Assembly: GCF_002209485.1 (NCBI RefSeq) | Contig: NZ_NJIX01000001.1 | Span: forward strand, 806,001 to 870,000 | DNA: 64,000 nt | Direction of reading: 5' to 3' | Source: Achromobacter sp. HZ34 | Lineage (GTDB): Bacteria > Pseudomonadota > Gammaproteobacteria > Burkholderiales > Burkholderiaceae_B | Part shown: positions 47,523-56,272 of the stretch, piece after piece | Numbering within the stretch: the first letter of the stretch is position 1 | Layout of the letters: the number at the start of each line of letters is the position of its first letter | Translations under genes and position numbers: made by a program | Notes under the pieces: model-generated | What the model was told of the DNA's origin: nothing | Databases searched by the model: none | The model's input: only the letters and a program-made list of their open reading frames with translations

Positions 47523-48008
47523 ATGAGCTCGACTGTCAAACCGATTCCGCCGGACATGCATACCGTCACGCCGCACATCATCTGCAGCGATGCAGCCGGC
47601 GCCATCGATTTCTACAAAAAAGCGTTCGGCGCCACCGAACTGGCGCGCCTGCCCGGCCCGCAAGGCGGGGTGATGCACGCCATGGTGCGCATCGGCGATT
47701 CCAACGTCATGCTGGCCGATGAGATGCCAGGCTGCGGGTCTGCCAGTCCGACCACGCTGAAGGGCACGCCCGTCACCCTGCATCTGTATGTCGAGGACGT
47801 CGATACGGATTTCGCGCGCGCGATCGAGGCTGGCGGCACGGCCGTCATGCAACCCACCGATATGTTCTGGGGCGACCGCTACGGGGTGCTGAAGGATCCC
47901 TACGGCCACAGCTGGTCCATGGCGACGCATACGCGCGACATGACACCGGCGCAGATGGACAAGGAAATGAAGGAGATGATGGCCAACTGGAAACCGCCGC
48001 AGCAGTAA
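47523..48008 (+). CDS. VOC-family protein (PhnB/glyoxalase-like)
   Basis: A 161-residue protein with the vicinal-oxygen-chelate fold: HIICSDAAGAIDFYKKAFGA at the N-terminus, MLADEMPG, HLYVEDVDTDFARAIEAGG and WGDRYGVLKDPYGHSW. GGAGA precedes the ATG. The C-terminal Met/Lys-rich helix (MDKEMKEMMANWK) is often seen in the PhnB-like group. Reaction unknown. It follows the EAL gene by 108 bp and probably stands alone. Confidence 0.88.
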   Translation: MSSTVKPIPPDMHTVTPHIICSDAAGAIDFYKKAFGATELARLPGPQGGVMHAMVRIGDSNVMLADEMPGCGSASPTTLKGTPVTLHLYVEDVDTDFARAIEAGGTAVMQPTDMFWGDRYGVLKDPYGHSWSMATHTRDMTPAQMDKEMKEMMANWKPPQQ

Positions 48009-48115
48009 GCGCAGCGGGCCAGCGGCTGGGCGGCGGCCGCGCACTCAGGCGCGGCTGCCCCGCATGGCCGATGGGAGCCGGCGCAGCAACCGTGCCCCGG
48101 TTCCACGCGTGCGCG

Positions 48116-48631
48116 TCAGCGCGCCTTCAGCCCGAGGAATCCCGGCACTGCCAGCAGCGCGCCCAGGCGCGCGCTGGCCACCATGGCCGGCGACACGTGC
48201 TCGGCCGGCATCAACAGATTCAAGGTGCCCAGGCAGACATCGCCCAACACGACCGGCACGTTGATCACCGACTTCAATCCCAGCGCCACGATGGCGGCAT
48301 GATCGTCGAAGGACTCGCGTATCGCCGTCTCGCCCTCTCCCACGTACACCTTGCGCTCCAGCAATACGTGGCGTCCCCAGGGCATGCCCTTCTTTTCCTT
48401 GGACCCGCCCGGCGGATAGGACTTGGGATCGGAGCTATACAGGCGCACCACCGCGATGCGCTCGGCATCGAAGCGGTTGACCGTGCACAGCGTGTGTCCC
48501 AGCAAGGGCTGCAGGTAGCGATCGACGGCGCCGAACAGCGCCGTTGGATCCTGGCCGGCACAGGCGTCCGCCAGCGCGTCGATATCGAGCAGCGACGAGG
48601 CTGCGGTTTCCAGTTCCAGCATTTGAGTCAT
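48116..48631 (-). CDS. GAF-domain protein
   Basis: A 171-residue single-GAF protein. The GAF core is at about 40-155, with LKSVINVPVVLGDVCLGTLNLL as the typical strand block. No output domain is attached, so it may be a small ligand sensor or an enzyme helper. AGGA lies about 12 nt before the ATG. It is 68 bp downstream of the Bug gene on the same strand and probably co-transcribed with it. Confidence 0.82.
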   Translation of the reverse strand: MTQMLELETAASSLLDIDALADACAGQDPTALFGAVDRYLQPLLGHTLCTVNRFDAERIAVVRLYSSDPKSYPPGGSKEKKGMPWGRHVLLERKVYVGEGETAIRESFDDHAAIVALGLKSVINVPVVLGDVCLGTLNLLMPAEHVSPAMVASARLGALLAVPGFLGLKAR

Positions 48632-48699
48632 GAAGTCATCATTCCTGCTTGCTACCAAGTACGCGGGCAGGCACGGCGCACCGTGCCCTGCCGCGGCTA

Positions 48700-49665
48700 T
48701 CAATCGTCGGCGTGGATACCCAGGTCGCGCACCAGCTTGCCGTACTTGTCGGCATCGCGCACCAGCACGTCGCCGAAGCCCTTCGGCGTGCTCTGCATCA
48801 CCTGGACGCCCATGTCGCCCATCTGCTTCTGCACTTCCGGCAGCGCCAGGATGCGGTTGATTTCCTTGCTCAGCTTTTCAACCAGGGCCGGGTCCATGCC
48901 GGCGGGGCCGAAAGCGCCATACCACACGGCCATTTCGTAGCCGGGCACGGTTTCACCAACCGTGGGCACGTTCGGCAGCAAGGGCGAACGCTTGTCCTCG
49001 GTGACGGCCAGCAGGCGCAGCTTGCCGGAATTCACGTGCGGCAGCGTCTGCGTGCCGGCGCTGAACAACAGCTGGGTGCGGTTAGCCACGGTATCCAGCA
49101 CCGCGGGCGCGCCGCCACGGTAAGGCACGTGGGTCATCTTGACGCCCGTGGCCTTCTCGAACATGGCCGCGCTGAGGTGGTTGGTCGAGCCCGCGCCGGC
49201 CGAGGCATACGCCAGCGGATGGGTCTTGGCGTAGTCGATGAATTCGGCGACGGTCTTCACCGGCAGCTCGGGATTGACCACCATGGTGTTGGTGACCAGC
49301 GCCAGCTCGGCGATAGGCGTGAAGTCCTTGACGCCGTCGAAGGGCATGTTGGCGTACAGCGCCTGGTTCATGGTGTGCGTGCTCATCGAGCCGATCAGCA
49401 GCGTGTAGCCGTCCGGCTTGGCGCGCGCCACATAGCCCGAACCGATGTTGCCCGACGCGCCGGAGCGGTTTTCGACGATGACCGACTGGCCCAGCGAGGT
49501 CGTCATGTGCTGCGACAGCAGACGCGCCAGGATGTCGGTGGAACCGCCCGCGGCCCACGGCACCACCAGGGTGATGGGCTTTTCAGGATAGGCGGCGGAG
49601 GCCAGCGCCGGCGCAATGGCCAAGACGGCCAACGCGCCGCCGAGTAGACGTTTGAAAGAAGTCAT
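48700..49665 (-). CDS. Tripartite tricarboxylate transporter substrate-binding protein (Bug/TctC)
   Basis: A 321-residue periplasmic binding protein. The signal peptide is MTSFKRLLGGALAVLAIAPA to LASA. Bug motifs: YPEKPITLVVPWAAGGSTD, IVENRSGASGNIGSG, AKPDGYTLL and HVPYRGGAPAVLD. No TctAB permease is nearby. It lies downstream of the gamma-glutamyltransferase-like gene on the same strand, separated by a repeat array, so its ligand may be a product or substrate of that enzyme. Confidence 0.92.
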   Translation of the reverse strand: MTSFKRLLGGALAVLAIAPALASAAYPEKPITLVVPWAAGGSTDILARLLSQHMTTSLGQSVIVENRSGASGNIGSGYVARAKPDGYTLLIGSMSTHTMNQALYANMPFDGVKDFTPIAELALVTNTMVVNPELPVKTVAEFIDYAKTHPLAYASAGAGSTNHLSAAMFEKATGVKMTHVPYRGGAPAVLDTVANRTQLLFSAGTQTLPHVNSGKLRLLAVTEDKRSPLLPNVPTVGETVPGYEMAVWYGAFGPAGMDPALVEKLSKEINRILALPEVQKQMGDMGVQVMQSTPKGFGDVLVRDADKYGKLVRDLGIHADD

Positions 49666-49784
49666 AAAGATCCCCTGGTGATGAAAGCCGGTACGTGTGC
49701 CGGCGGAAAAAATGGTTCCGGCGCGACACCGGAAGCCAGACGCTTTGTCTCGTGAGCCGTGGCGGCATGGGCCGCGGCGCCTGT

Positions 49785-49865
49785 TGCTACAGCTGCTACT
49801 GCTTTTACTGCCACCGCTGCTACTGCTACTGCAACTGCTACTGCTACTGCTTTTACTGCTACTTC
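49785..49865. repeat. Degenerate trinucleotide array (CTG/CTA-type)
   Basis: About 80 bp consist of CTGCTA/CTGCTT units with a few interruptions, in the 233-bp gap between the gamma-glutamyltransferase-like stop and the Bug start. On the minus strand it reads mainly GTAGCA. It is far lower in GC and complexity than its surroundings. It sits in the leader of the Bug gene. Confidence 0.85.
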
Positions 49866-49898
49866 CACCGCGAATACTTCCAGCAGCGCCGCCGGGTG

Positions 49899-51737
49899 TC
49901 AGCGTCCCACTGCGTAACTCTGCATGCCGCGCGGATTGGCGCCGGCGCGCAGTTGCAGGCCACCGCCCGCTTCCGGTTCACGCGTGCAGGCGCTGATGCG
50001 GCCTTCGGACCAGTCCGCGCCGACCTTCACCTCGTGTCCCGCCGCGCGCAGCCCTTCCAGCGTGGCGGCCGGCATGCGGCCTTCCACCGTAATGCGGTTG
50101 AGCGTGGTCGAACGCGGCCAGAACGAGCCCGGGAAATGGTCCACATGCCAGGACGGCGCATCGATGGCCTCCTGCAGATTCATACCGTGCAGCGCGTGGC
50201 GCAAGAAGAACGGCGCCGTCCACTGGTCCTGCTGATCGCCGCCGGGCGTGCCGAAAGCCATATAGGGTTCGCCATCGCGCAAGGCCATGCCCGGCGACAG
50301 CGTGGTGTTGGGCCGCATGCCGGGACGCAGGGTGCCGGGCAGGTCGTCGTCCAGCCAGGTCATCTGCAGGCGCGTGGTCAGGGAGAAGCCCAGCTCGGGC
50401 ACCGCCGGGCTGGACGACAGCCAACCGCCCGAAGGCGTCGCCGCGACCATATTGCCGTCGCGGTCGATGACGTCGATATGGCAGGTATCGCCGACGAAGA
50501 TTTCGCGCGCGGCCCATTCCTGCACGGGCGGCAACTGGGCGAAAGTCGGCTCACCCACGCCGAAGCGGGTATCGGCCTTGGCCAGCGTGCGCACGGCCGC
50601 CTCCAGGTCGGGCAGGCGCGGCACGCGACCCAGCGGATGGCCGGGATTGAGCACCTTGCTCGAATGCTGGCCGTCGATGAGGGCGGCGCGGGCCCGGGCA
50701 TACTCGTCCGACAGCAGGCCGGCCAGGGGCACGTCCACGGCATCTGGATCGCCATACCACGCCAGGCGATCGGCGAAGGCCAGCTTGGCGGCCTCGGCGA
50801 TGCGATGCACGAATTCCGTGGAATCGGGCGCCACACTGTCCAGGCCCAGATGGCGCGCCATGGCAAGTTGCTGCAGCAGCACGGTGCCCTGCGACCAGGC
50901 GCCGCATTTGGCCACGGTGTAGCGGCCGATGTCGGTGGTCAGCGGCGTTTCATAGGCGGCACGCCAGTCGGCCATGTCTTCCAGGCGCAGCAAGCCCTTG
51001 TTGCGTTCACCGGTGGTGTCGCGGATGGCGGTGTTGCGGTAATAGCTGTCGATGGCCTGCGCCACGAAGCCGCGATACCAGACGTCATGCGCGGCATCGA
51101 TGCGGGCACGGCGGTCGCCCGCGCGGCTGGCTTCCTCCAGCACGCGGGTATAGGTAGCGGCGATGCCGGGCGTGCGGAACAGGCGGTCCGGGTGCGGCAC
51201 CTTGCCGTCGGGCATCCAGACGGCGGCGGAGCTGGACCATTCCTGGCGGAACAGGTCCTGCACCGCGAAGATGGCCTGCGGAATGCGCGGCACCAGCGGA
51301 AAGCCGTTACGCGCATAGTCGATGGCGGGACGCAGGACGTCGGCCAGTTCCCAGGTGCCGTGATCGCGCAACAGGGTAAGCCACGCACCGAAGGCGCCCG
51401 GCACCGTGGCCGGCAGCAAGCCGATGCCCGGCACCATGTCCAGGCCCATGGCGCGGAAATAGGCGGGCGTCGCCAGGGCGGGCGCATTGCCCTGCCCGCA
51501 CAGCGACTGCATGCGCTTGTCGCGTTCGCTCCAGAACAGGATGGGCACTTCGCCGCCGGGGCCGTTCAGATGGGGTTCGACCACCTGCAGCATGAAGCCG
51601 CCCGCGGCCGCCGCGTCGTAGGCGTTGCCGCCCCGCTCCAGCACACTCATGGCCACCTGGCTGGCCAGCCAGTGCGTGGATGACACCACGCCAAACGTGC
51701 CGCGGATTTCAGGGCGAGTGGTGAAGGTTGGAGACAT
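49899..51737 (-). CDS. Gamma-glutamyltransferase-family (Ntn) hydrolase
   Basis: A 612-residue member of the gamma-glutamyltransferase family. The N-terminal half has GGNAYDAAAAGGFMLQVVEPHLNG and the GxGGE segment. The self-cleavage/catalytic threonine is in GDTCHIDVIDRDGN, where the family has TTHxSVVDxxGN; Thr is kept and the second Thr is Cys. No signal peptide is seen, so it is probably cytoplasmic, unlike classical Ggt. The likely reaction is hydrolysis of a gamma-glutamyl or similar amide. A LysR gene diverges from it. Confidence 0.88.
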   Translation of the reverse strand: MSPTFTTRPEIRGTFGVVSSTHWLASQVAMSVLERGGNAYDAAAAGGFMLQVVEPHLNGPGGEVPILFWSERDKRMQSLCGQGNAPALATPAYFRAMGLDMVPGIGLLPATVPGAFGAWLTLLRDHGTWELADVLRPAIDYARNGFPLVPRIPQAIFAVQDLFRQEWSSSAAVWMPDGKVPHPDRLFRTPGIAATYTRVLEEASRAGDRRARIDAAHDVWYRGFVAQAIDSYYRNTAIRDTTGERNKGLLRLEDMADWRAAYETPLTTDIGRYTVAKCGAWSQGTVLLQQLAMARHLGLDSVAPDSTEFVHRIAEAAKLAFADRLAWYGDPDAVDVPLAGLLSDEYARARAALIDGQHSSKVLNPGHPLGRVPRLPDLEAAVRTLAKADTRFGVGEPTFAQLPPVQEWAAREIFVGDTCHIDVIDRDGNMVAATPSGGWLSSSPAVPELGFSLTTRLQMTWLDDDLPGTLRPGMRPNTTLSPGMALRDGEPYMAFGTPGGDQQDQWTAPFFLRHALHGMNLQEAIDAPSWHVDHFPGSFWPRSTTLNRITVEGRMPAATLEGLRAAGHEVKVGADWSEGRISACTREPEAGGGLQLRAGANPRGMQSYAVGR

Positions 51738-51855
51738 GGCAGCCGTGTAAAGATGACCGGAGAAATGAAGCCAGCCGGGGCAGGCGCCGGTCATCCTGAG
51801 GATGGCGGGCGCGGCCAGACGTCTGGGAATCACGAAAGTATAGGTCGGCCGAAAT

Positions 51856-51887
51856 AACCCGTTACGGGTTTTTTATAATGCCGGCAT
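51856..51887 (+). promoter_or_regulatory. Promoter region of LysR gene with two palindromes
   Basis: AACCCG-TTA-CGGGTT (51856-51870) runs into TTTTATAAT: a perfect -10 TATAAT is at 51874-51879. The overlapping palindrome ATGCCGGCAT is at 51878-51887. No clear -35 was found. The two dyads are in the right place for control of the LysR gene and the divergent gamma-glutamyltransferase-like gene. Confidence 0.5.
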
Positions 51888-51899
51888 AAACGTTTGGTT

Positions 51900-52907
51900 A
51901 TGCCAGAATATTCCATGCCCCCTTCCCTGTCCCAGACCACCTCCGCCGCGCGCCTGGTCTCGCGCTTGAAACTGCGCCATCTGGCGCTGCTGATACACAT
52001 CGCCGAACGCGAATCGCTGACCCGCGTCGCCGAGGAAATGGGGATCAGCCAACCGGCGGCCACCAAGGCGCTGGGCGAGATCGAAGCCGTCTTCGGCGCC
52101 CCCCTGTTCCTGCGCACCCCGCGTGGGCTGCGGCCAACCCCCTTGGGGGAACGGGCCATCGTGCGCGCGCGCCATATGCTGCAGGACGTCGACCGCTGGG
52201 CCGATGAAATGGAAGCCGTGCGTGGTGGCCATAGCGCCCACCTGCACGTGGGCGCCGTGCCGTATATCTCGGCGCGCGTGCTGGTGCCGCTGGTCGAGCG
52301 CCTGTACGAGCGCCACCACATCACCATCAGCCTGCAGCGCGCCACCACGGACCAGCTGCTGGATCGCCTGCGCGCGCACGAACTGGATTGCGTGATCGGC
52401 CGCGCGGCCGTGATGAAAGGCATGGACGAGTTGCAGCACGAAGTGCTGTATCCGCAACGCCCTGCCCTCATCACCAACCGCCGGCTGGCGCAGGCCATGG
52501 CGCGGCGCGCGCCGGACTGGGCGGCACTGGCGGAGATGAACTGGATACTGCCGTCACCGCTGACGCCCATCGGCAATATGGTTAGTGAATTGTTCGCGCG
52601 CGCGGGGGCGCGGCCACCGGCGCCGATGATAGAAACGTATTCCATGGACGTGATCGCCGCCCTGATGGCGCATCACGACAGCCTGCTGTCCATCGTGCCA
52701 GAAGAAATCGCCACGGACTTGAGCCGCGACGGCAACATCACCATCGTGCCATGGACCTTCGACTGGACGCTGCCGCCGGTCAGCCTGATCCGGCGCCGGC
52801 GCGAATTCACGCTGCAGGCCGAGGAATCGTTGATAGGCATCCTGCGCGAGGTCTGCGCGGAAGCGGTGGGACAAGCCGGCGGATCTCCTCAAACGGTAAG
52901 CGATTGA
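51900..52907 (+). CDS. LysR-family transcriptional regulator
   Basis: A 335-residue LysR protein. The helix-turn-helix is at about 30-65 (SLTRVAEEMGISQPAATKALGEIE), then the effector domain. ATG 51900 is taken; ATG 51915 is also possible. It belongs to the group near GbpR/CbbR-like regulators of catabolic clusters. Divergent from the gamma-glutamyltransferase-like gene, which it most likely controls together with the Bug and GAF genes. Confidence 0.9.
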   Translation: MPEYSMPPSLSQTTSAARLVSRLKLRHLALLIHIAERESLTRVAEEMGISQPAATKALGEIEAVFGAPLFLRTPRGLRPTPLGERAIVRARHMLQDVDRWADEMEAVRGGHSAHLHVGAVPYISARVLVPLVERLYERHHITISLQRATTDQLLDRLRAHELDCVIGRAAVMKGMDELQHEVLYPQRPALITNRRLAQAMARRAPDWAALAEMNWILPSPLTPIGNMVSELFARAGARPPAPMIETYSMDVIAALMAHHDSLLSIVPEEIATDLSRDGNITIVPWTFDWTLPPVSLIRRRREFTLQAEESLIGILREVCAEAVGQAGGSPQTVSD

Positions 52908-53155
52908 AAACGCCGCGAGGCTGGCGCGCTACGCCGCCGCCAGGCCATCCCGCTCGGAGCGGTTACCGGCGGGACTGTGCTCCGCGGTGTCCCCGAGCAT
53001 GACGGACCGGCAGGTGTCGCGTTTTGGAGGCCAAGCTGACAGTACGATTATTCACGTTTGCAAAGAACACATGCAGTTCAGGGACTGGCGCCTGCGTATT
53101 CTCGCCACCACCCGAGCCAGCAGGCCGGGCCAGGCAATCTGCTAGGAGAATATTC

Positions 53156-53683
53156 ATGAAGTCACGCATCGCGCTGCAAGCCGCCCTTTGGACCGCCGCC
53201 GCCGTGGCCGGCGCACCGGCTTTCGCACAGACGGCCACCGGTCCGGCCAATTCCGCCGCGCCGGCTGCCATGACCACCGCGCCCGCCAACACCAAGACCG
53301 CCACGCCGCACAAGGCCAACGATCGCGTCGAAAAGCACATCAAGAGCCTGCACGACCAGCTCAAGATCACGGCCGCCCAGGAAGGCCAGTGGGAGCCGGT
53401 GGCCCAGACGATGCGCGACAACGCCGAGCAGATCGACACGCTGGTGGAAAAGCGCAATGCCAATACGTCGATGACGGCGCTGGATGACCTGAATTCCTAT
53501 GCCGAATTCACCCAGGCCAATTCGGATGGCGTGAAGAAGCTGACGGCCGTGTTCACGCCCCTGTACAACAATCTGTCCGACGACCAGAAGAAGAACGCGG
53601 ACAAGATCTTCAGCCAGGGCGAGAACCGTCGCGTGGTCCACAACAAGAAGCCCGAGAAGGCGAAGACGCCGGCCAAGGGCTGA
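53156..53683 (+). CDS. Periplasmic Spy/CpxP-like (LTXXQ) protein
   Basis: A 175-residue secreted protein: signal peptide MKSRIALQAALWTAAAVAGA to AFAQ, then an Ala/Thr/Pro-rich stretch and a helical domain with LHDQLKITAAQEGQWEPVAQ, the LTxxQ-like repeat of Spy/CpxP chaperones. A second copy-like block is NNLSDDQKKNADKIF. It ends with a Lys-rich tail. AGGAGAA precedes the ATG. Probable role in envelope stress; the gene stands alone on the + strand. Confidence 0.8.
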   Translation: MKSRIALQAALWTAAAVAGAPAFAQTATGPANSAAPAAMTTAPANTKTATPHKANDRVEKHIKSLHDQLKITAAQEGQWEPVAQTMRDNAEQIDTLVEKRNANTSMTALDDLNSYAEFTQANSDGVKKLTAVFTPLYNNLSDDQKKNADKIFSQGENRRVVHNKKPEKAKTPAKG

Positions 53684-53850
53684 TCGTCGGGATGCTTGCC
53701 GGTGCTCGCGGCGCCGGCGGTGTCTTTTCGATCCTGCGGCCGGACCCTTCCCTTCCTTGAACGGAGGGGTTTCGTGGAGGCTTCCACGTCGCGCGGCGCC
53801 TGATGCGCTTGCGGGCCGCAGAACGGTAATCCTGGAAAAAGGACTTATAT

Positions 53851-54144
53851 ATGAAACGAACTACCCTGACGATCCTGGCTAGCTTGGCCACCCTGGCTGC
53901 GGCCAGCGCCGCTCATGCGGAGGTCAGTGTCAATCTAGGCATCGGTGTGCCCGCGTACGGTTACGCTGCACCGCCCGTCGTCGTGGCGCCGGCGCCTGTC
54001 TACCGCGCGCCGCCGCCCGTGATCTATCGCGGTGGTGGCAACTGGGGCCACGACCACTACCGTCGCCCGCCTCCGCCGCCGCCGCGCCATTACGATCACC
54101 ATGACAACCATCATGACGATCACCACGACAATCACCATCATTGA
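53851..54144 (+). CDS. Small secreted His/Pro-rich protein
   Basis: A 97-residue protein with signal peptide MKRTTLTILASLATLAAASA to AHAEV. The mature part is rich in Pro/Tyr/Val (GYAAPPVVVAPAPVYRAPPP) and ends in a run of His/Asp/Asn (HHDNHHDDHHDNHHH) suited to bind divalent metals. A strong hairpin follows 13 bp after the stop. Such proteins are common in beta-proteobacterial envelopes; no function proven. Confidence 0.82.
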   Translation: MKRTTLTILASLATLAAASAAHAEVSVNLGIGVPAYGYAAPPVVVAPAPVYRAPPPVIYRGGGNWGHDHYRRPPPPPPRHYDHHDNHHDDHHDNHHH

Positions 54145-54157
54145 TTGATGGAAGTTT

Positions 54158-54182
54158 CCGGGGCGGCTTGTAGCCGCCCCGG
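54158..54182 (+). terminator. Transcription terminator after the His-rich protein gene
   Basis: CCGGGGCGGCT (54158-54168) and AGCCGCCCCGG (54172-54182) form a perfect 11-bp stem with a 3-nt loop, followed by TGCATTTT. Located 13 bp after the stop codon. Confidence 0.8.
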
Positions 54183-54328
54183 TGCATTTTGCCTTGCAAG
54201 GTTTGGGGTAGCCGTTCAGCCATTCGCCGCTGCGCCGCCGCGCCACACGGCGCCTTGGCGCGCGGGCATGGCGCCGCTAGCCAAGCCCTCGTTCGGCGGC
54301 ATTGGCTACGTTCGTCGCTCGGCTGCCC

Positions 54329-54351
54329 TGGAGCGGCGCTGCGCCGCTCCA
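54329..54351. terminator. Hairpin downstream of the O-methyltransferase gene
   Basis: TGGAGCGGCG-CTG-CGCCGCTCCA is a perfect 10-bp stem with a 3-nt loop, 43 bp after the methyltransferase stop (minus strand). No U run. Probably a terminator or RNA end. Confidence 0.5.
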
Positions 54352-54394
54352 AGGCCCTGCCCGTGGCCCCAGGGCGGAACCGAAATCGGCCGGC

Positions 54395-55063
54395 TCACAG
54401 CACCCGGGCCAGCGCGAAGCCATCCCAGCCTTTTTCTCCCACCGTCTGCAGGGCGGTGGCGGATAGGCGGCGGTTGGCGCCCAATCGTTCGAAAAACTCG
54501 AAGACACCCTGGACGTCGGCATCATCGCGCGCGTTGGGGTCGACCATGCGGCCGGCGCGGATGATGTTGTCGCCAACGATCACCGTGCCGGGACGCGACA
54601 GGGCCAGGACACCCTCCAGGTAAAACGGATTCGACGCCTTGTCGGCATCGATGAACGCGAAGTCGATGGGTTCACCGTTCTCCTCGCGCAGGCGCGCCAG
54701 GGACAAGCGGGCATCGCCGACAAGGATGCGCACGCGATCAGCCAGGCCCGCCTTGGCGATGTTGTCGGCGGCCACGCGGGCATGGTCGGCGTTGGCTTCC
54801 AAGGTCACCAACGCTCCGCCCTGGGGCAATACGCGCGCCAGGCAGATGGCGCTATAGCCGCCCAGGGTGCCTATCTCCAGGATCCGGCGGGCGCCGCACA
54901 TCTGTGCGAAAAGCTGCAGCATGCGAGCCTGGTTGGGCGCGACTTCCTGCGCCGGCAGGCCCGCCGCGCGGGAAGCGGCCAGGGTCTTTTCCAAGATGCG
55001 ATCCGACAGGCCTAGGGTGCGTTCGAAATACTGATCGACGGCGATCCAGCGGGCTTCATCCAT
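54395..55063 (-). CDS. SAM-dependent O-methyltransferase (caffeoyl-CoA OMT type)
   Basis: A 222-residue metal-dependent O-methyltransferase. SAM motif I is ILEIGTLGGYSAICLARVLP, the metal-site Asp is in FIDADKASNPFYLE, and further Asp/Asn are in VGDNIIRAGRMVD. The start MDEARWIAVDQYFER is family-like; the frame is open further up without support. It methylates a catechol-type or similar hydroxyl. Divergent from a GcvA-type LysR gene. Confidence 0.9.
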   Translation of the reverse strand: MDEARWIAVDQYFERTLGLSDRILEKTLAASRAAGLPAQEVAPNQARMLQLFAQMCGARRILEIGTLGGYSAICLARVLPQGGALVTLEANADHARVAADNIAKAGLADRVRILVGDARLSLARLREENGEPIDFAFIDADKASNPFYLEGVLALSRPGTVIVGDNIIRAGRMVDPNARDDADVQGVFEFFERLGANRRLSATALQTVGEKGWDGFALARVL

Positions 55064-55181
55064 GATGAGATACTCTTTATAAGCGATAAGAAATCTGGCG
55101 GTCGTGTCGACGTCACGACCTGATGCCTCGCATACTACGGCGGTCTTCCCTGTCATGAACAGGCAGTAATTTTGCTGCTAT

Positions 55182-55198
55182 CGTCAGTTTTTTTGACG
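55182..55198. promoter_or_regulatory. Candidate LysR operator before the GcvA-type regulator
   Basis: CGTCA-N7-TGACG, with a T7 centre, includes a T-N11-A LysR box and ends 10 nt before the regulator start. It lies in the 145-bp divergent region with the methyltransferase gene. Confidence 0.4.
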
Positions 55199-55208
55199 GA
55201 TAGGCGAT

Positions 55209-56087
55209 ATGCGTAACTTGCCCCCTTTATCTGCCCTGCGTGCCTTCGAAGCCATCGCCCGCCATGGCTCGGTCACGCGGGCGGCGGGCGAGTTGCATCG
55301 CACGCACGGGGCGGTCAGCCGGCAGTTGCGCCTGCTGCAGGAACACGTCGGCGCGCCCTTGTTCGACAAGGCAGGCACGGGTTTGCAGTTGAACGATGCG
55401 GGGCGGGCGCTCTACGACCTAGCGCGCCGCAGCTTCGACGAGCTGGAAAGCGGCTACGCCCGCGTGCTGCGCCAGGCGCGCGACCCCGGCCTGCACGTCG
55501 CCTGCAGCGCGACCTTCGCCATGCGTTGGCTGGTACCCAACCTGGAGCGTTTCTATCGCGCCTGCCCCGACGTGCGCCTGCGCCTGTCCATGACCTCCGC
55601 GCGGCAGATGCGCAGCGAAGACGCCGACCTGTTGATCGCCTGGGATCTATCGGCCTACCCGCCCGCCGACCGCGAACGCGCCATCAAGCTGGCCGGCGTC
55701 GCCTTCGGCCCGGTGCATGCACCCGGCTACAAGCCGGCGCGCGGCCAACGGGTACGGATTGCGCATGACTACACGGGCCGTGCGTGGGAGCAATGGCAAA
55801 CCCATGACAAGCGCCCGCTGTCGTTCGCGCGCGAACTGACCTTCCCGCATACGCATCTATGCATCGAGGCCGCCATGGCAGGGCTGGGCGTGGCTCTGGT
55901 GGAAAGGCGTTTGGTACGGCGTGAGTTGGAAGAAGGCACCCTGGTGGCCCCACGCGGCTTCGTCGCTTTCGACGACGGCATGATGGCGCTACCCGCCCAA
56001 GGCCGCCCCATGTCGCGTGAGGGGCAGGCCCTGGTGGACTGGCTGCGGACGGCGCTGGGGCCGGAAACGGATCTACAGGATAGCTAA
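55209..56087 (+). CDS. LysR-family regulator (GcvA type)
   Basis: A 292-residue LysR protein starting MRNLPPLSALRAFEAIARHGS, the GcvA-like opening. The helix-turn-helix includes VTRAAGELHRTHGAVSRQLR. Probable control of the divergent O-methyltransferase. The last ~15 bp overlap the 3' end of a gene remnant on the other strand. Confidence 0.9.
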   Translation: MRNLPPLSALRAFEAIARHGSVTRAAGELHRTHGAVSRQLRLLQEHVGAPLFDKAGTGLQLNDAGRALYDLARRSFDELESGYARVLRQARDPGLHVACSATFAMRWLVPNLERFYRACPDVRLRLSMTSARQMRSEDADLLIAWDLSAYPPADRERAIKLAGVAFGPVHAPGYKPARGQRVRIAHDYTGRAWEQWQTHDKRPLSFARELTFPHTHLCIEAAMAGLGVALVERRLVRRELEEGTLVAPRGFVAFDDGMMALPAQGRPMSREGQALVDWLRTALGPETDLQDS

Positions 56088-56268
56088 GGTCAAGCCCGCC
56101 AGATGCTTGACGAGTGGTTTTCCCCAACTGACGAGTGCCCCGACAGACAGACCGATACCCGTCCCGATCCAGAGGAAACGGCTGAATTGCCGCTTCAGGA
56201 CCCCAAATTCAGCGTTTAGAACGCCAAAGCTTCGTAACGGGGAAGATTCAACCGTTCCCGGGCACAGG
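56073..56268 (-). pseudogene. Gene remnant, C-terminal part of a small membrane protein
   Basis: The minus strand has an open frame of about 64 codons ending TAG at 56073 but without any start codon. It encodes FGVLNAEFGVLKRQFSRFLW followed by one membrane segment IGTGIGLSVGALVSW and KPLVKHLAGLTLAIL. GC content is visibly lower than in the flanking genes. It looks like the 3' end of a helix-plus-membrane-anchor gene that lost its 5' part. The family is not recognised. Confidence 0.35.
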
Positions 56269-56272
56269 GACC

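Noticed and set aside
49662-49868. 68-codon Ala/Val-repeat frame as a real leader peptide
   Set aside because: The codons GTA and GCA are rare in the neighbouring genes and the frame is a by-product of the trinucleotide array; kept only as an observation.
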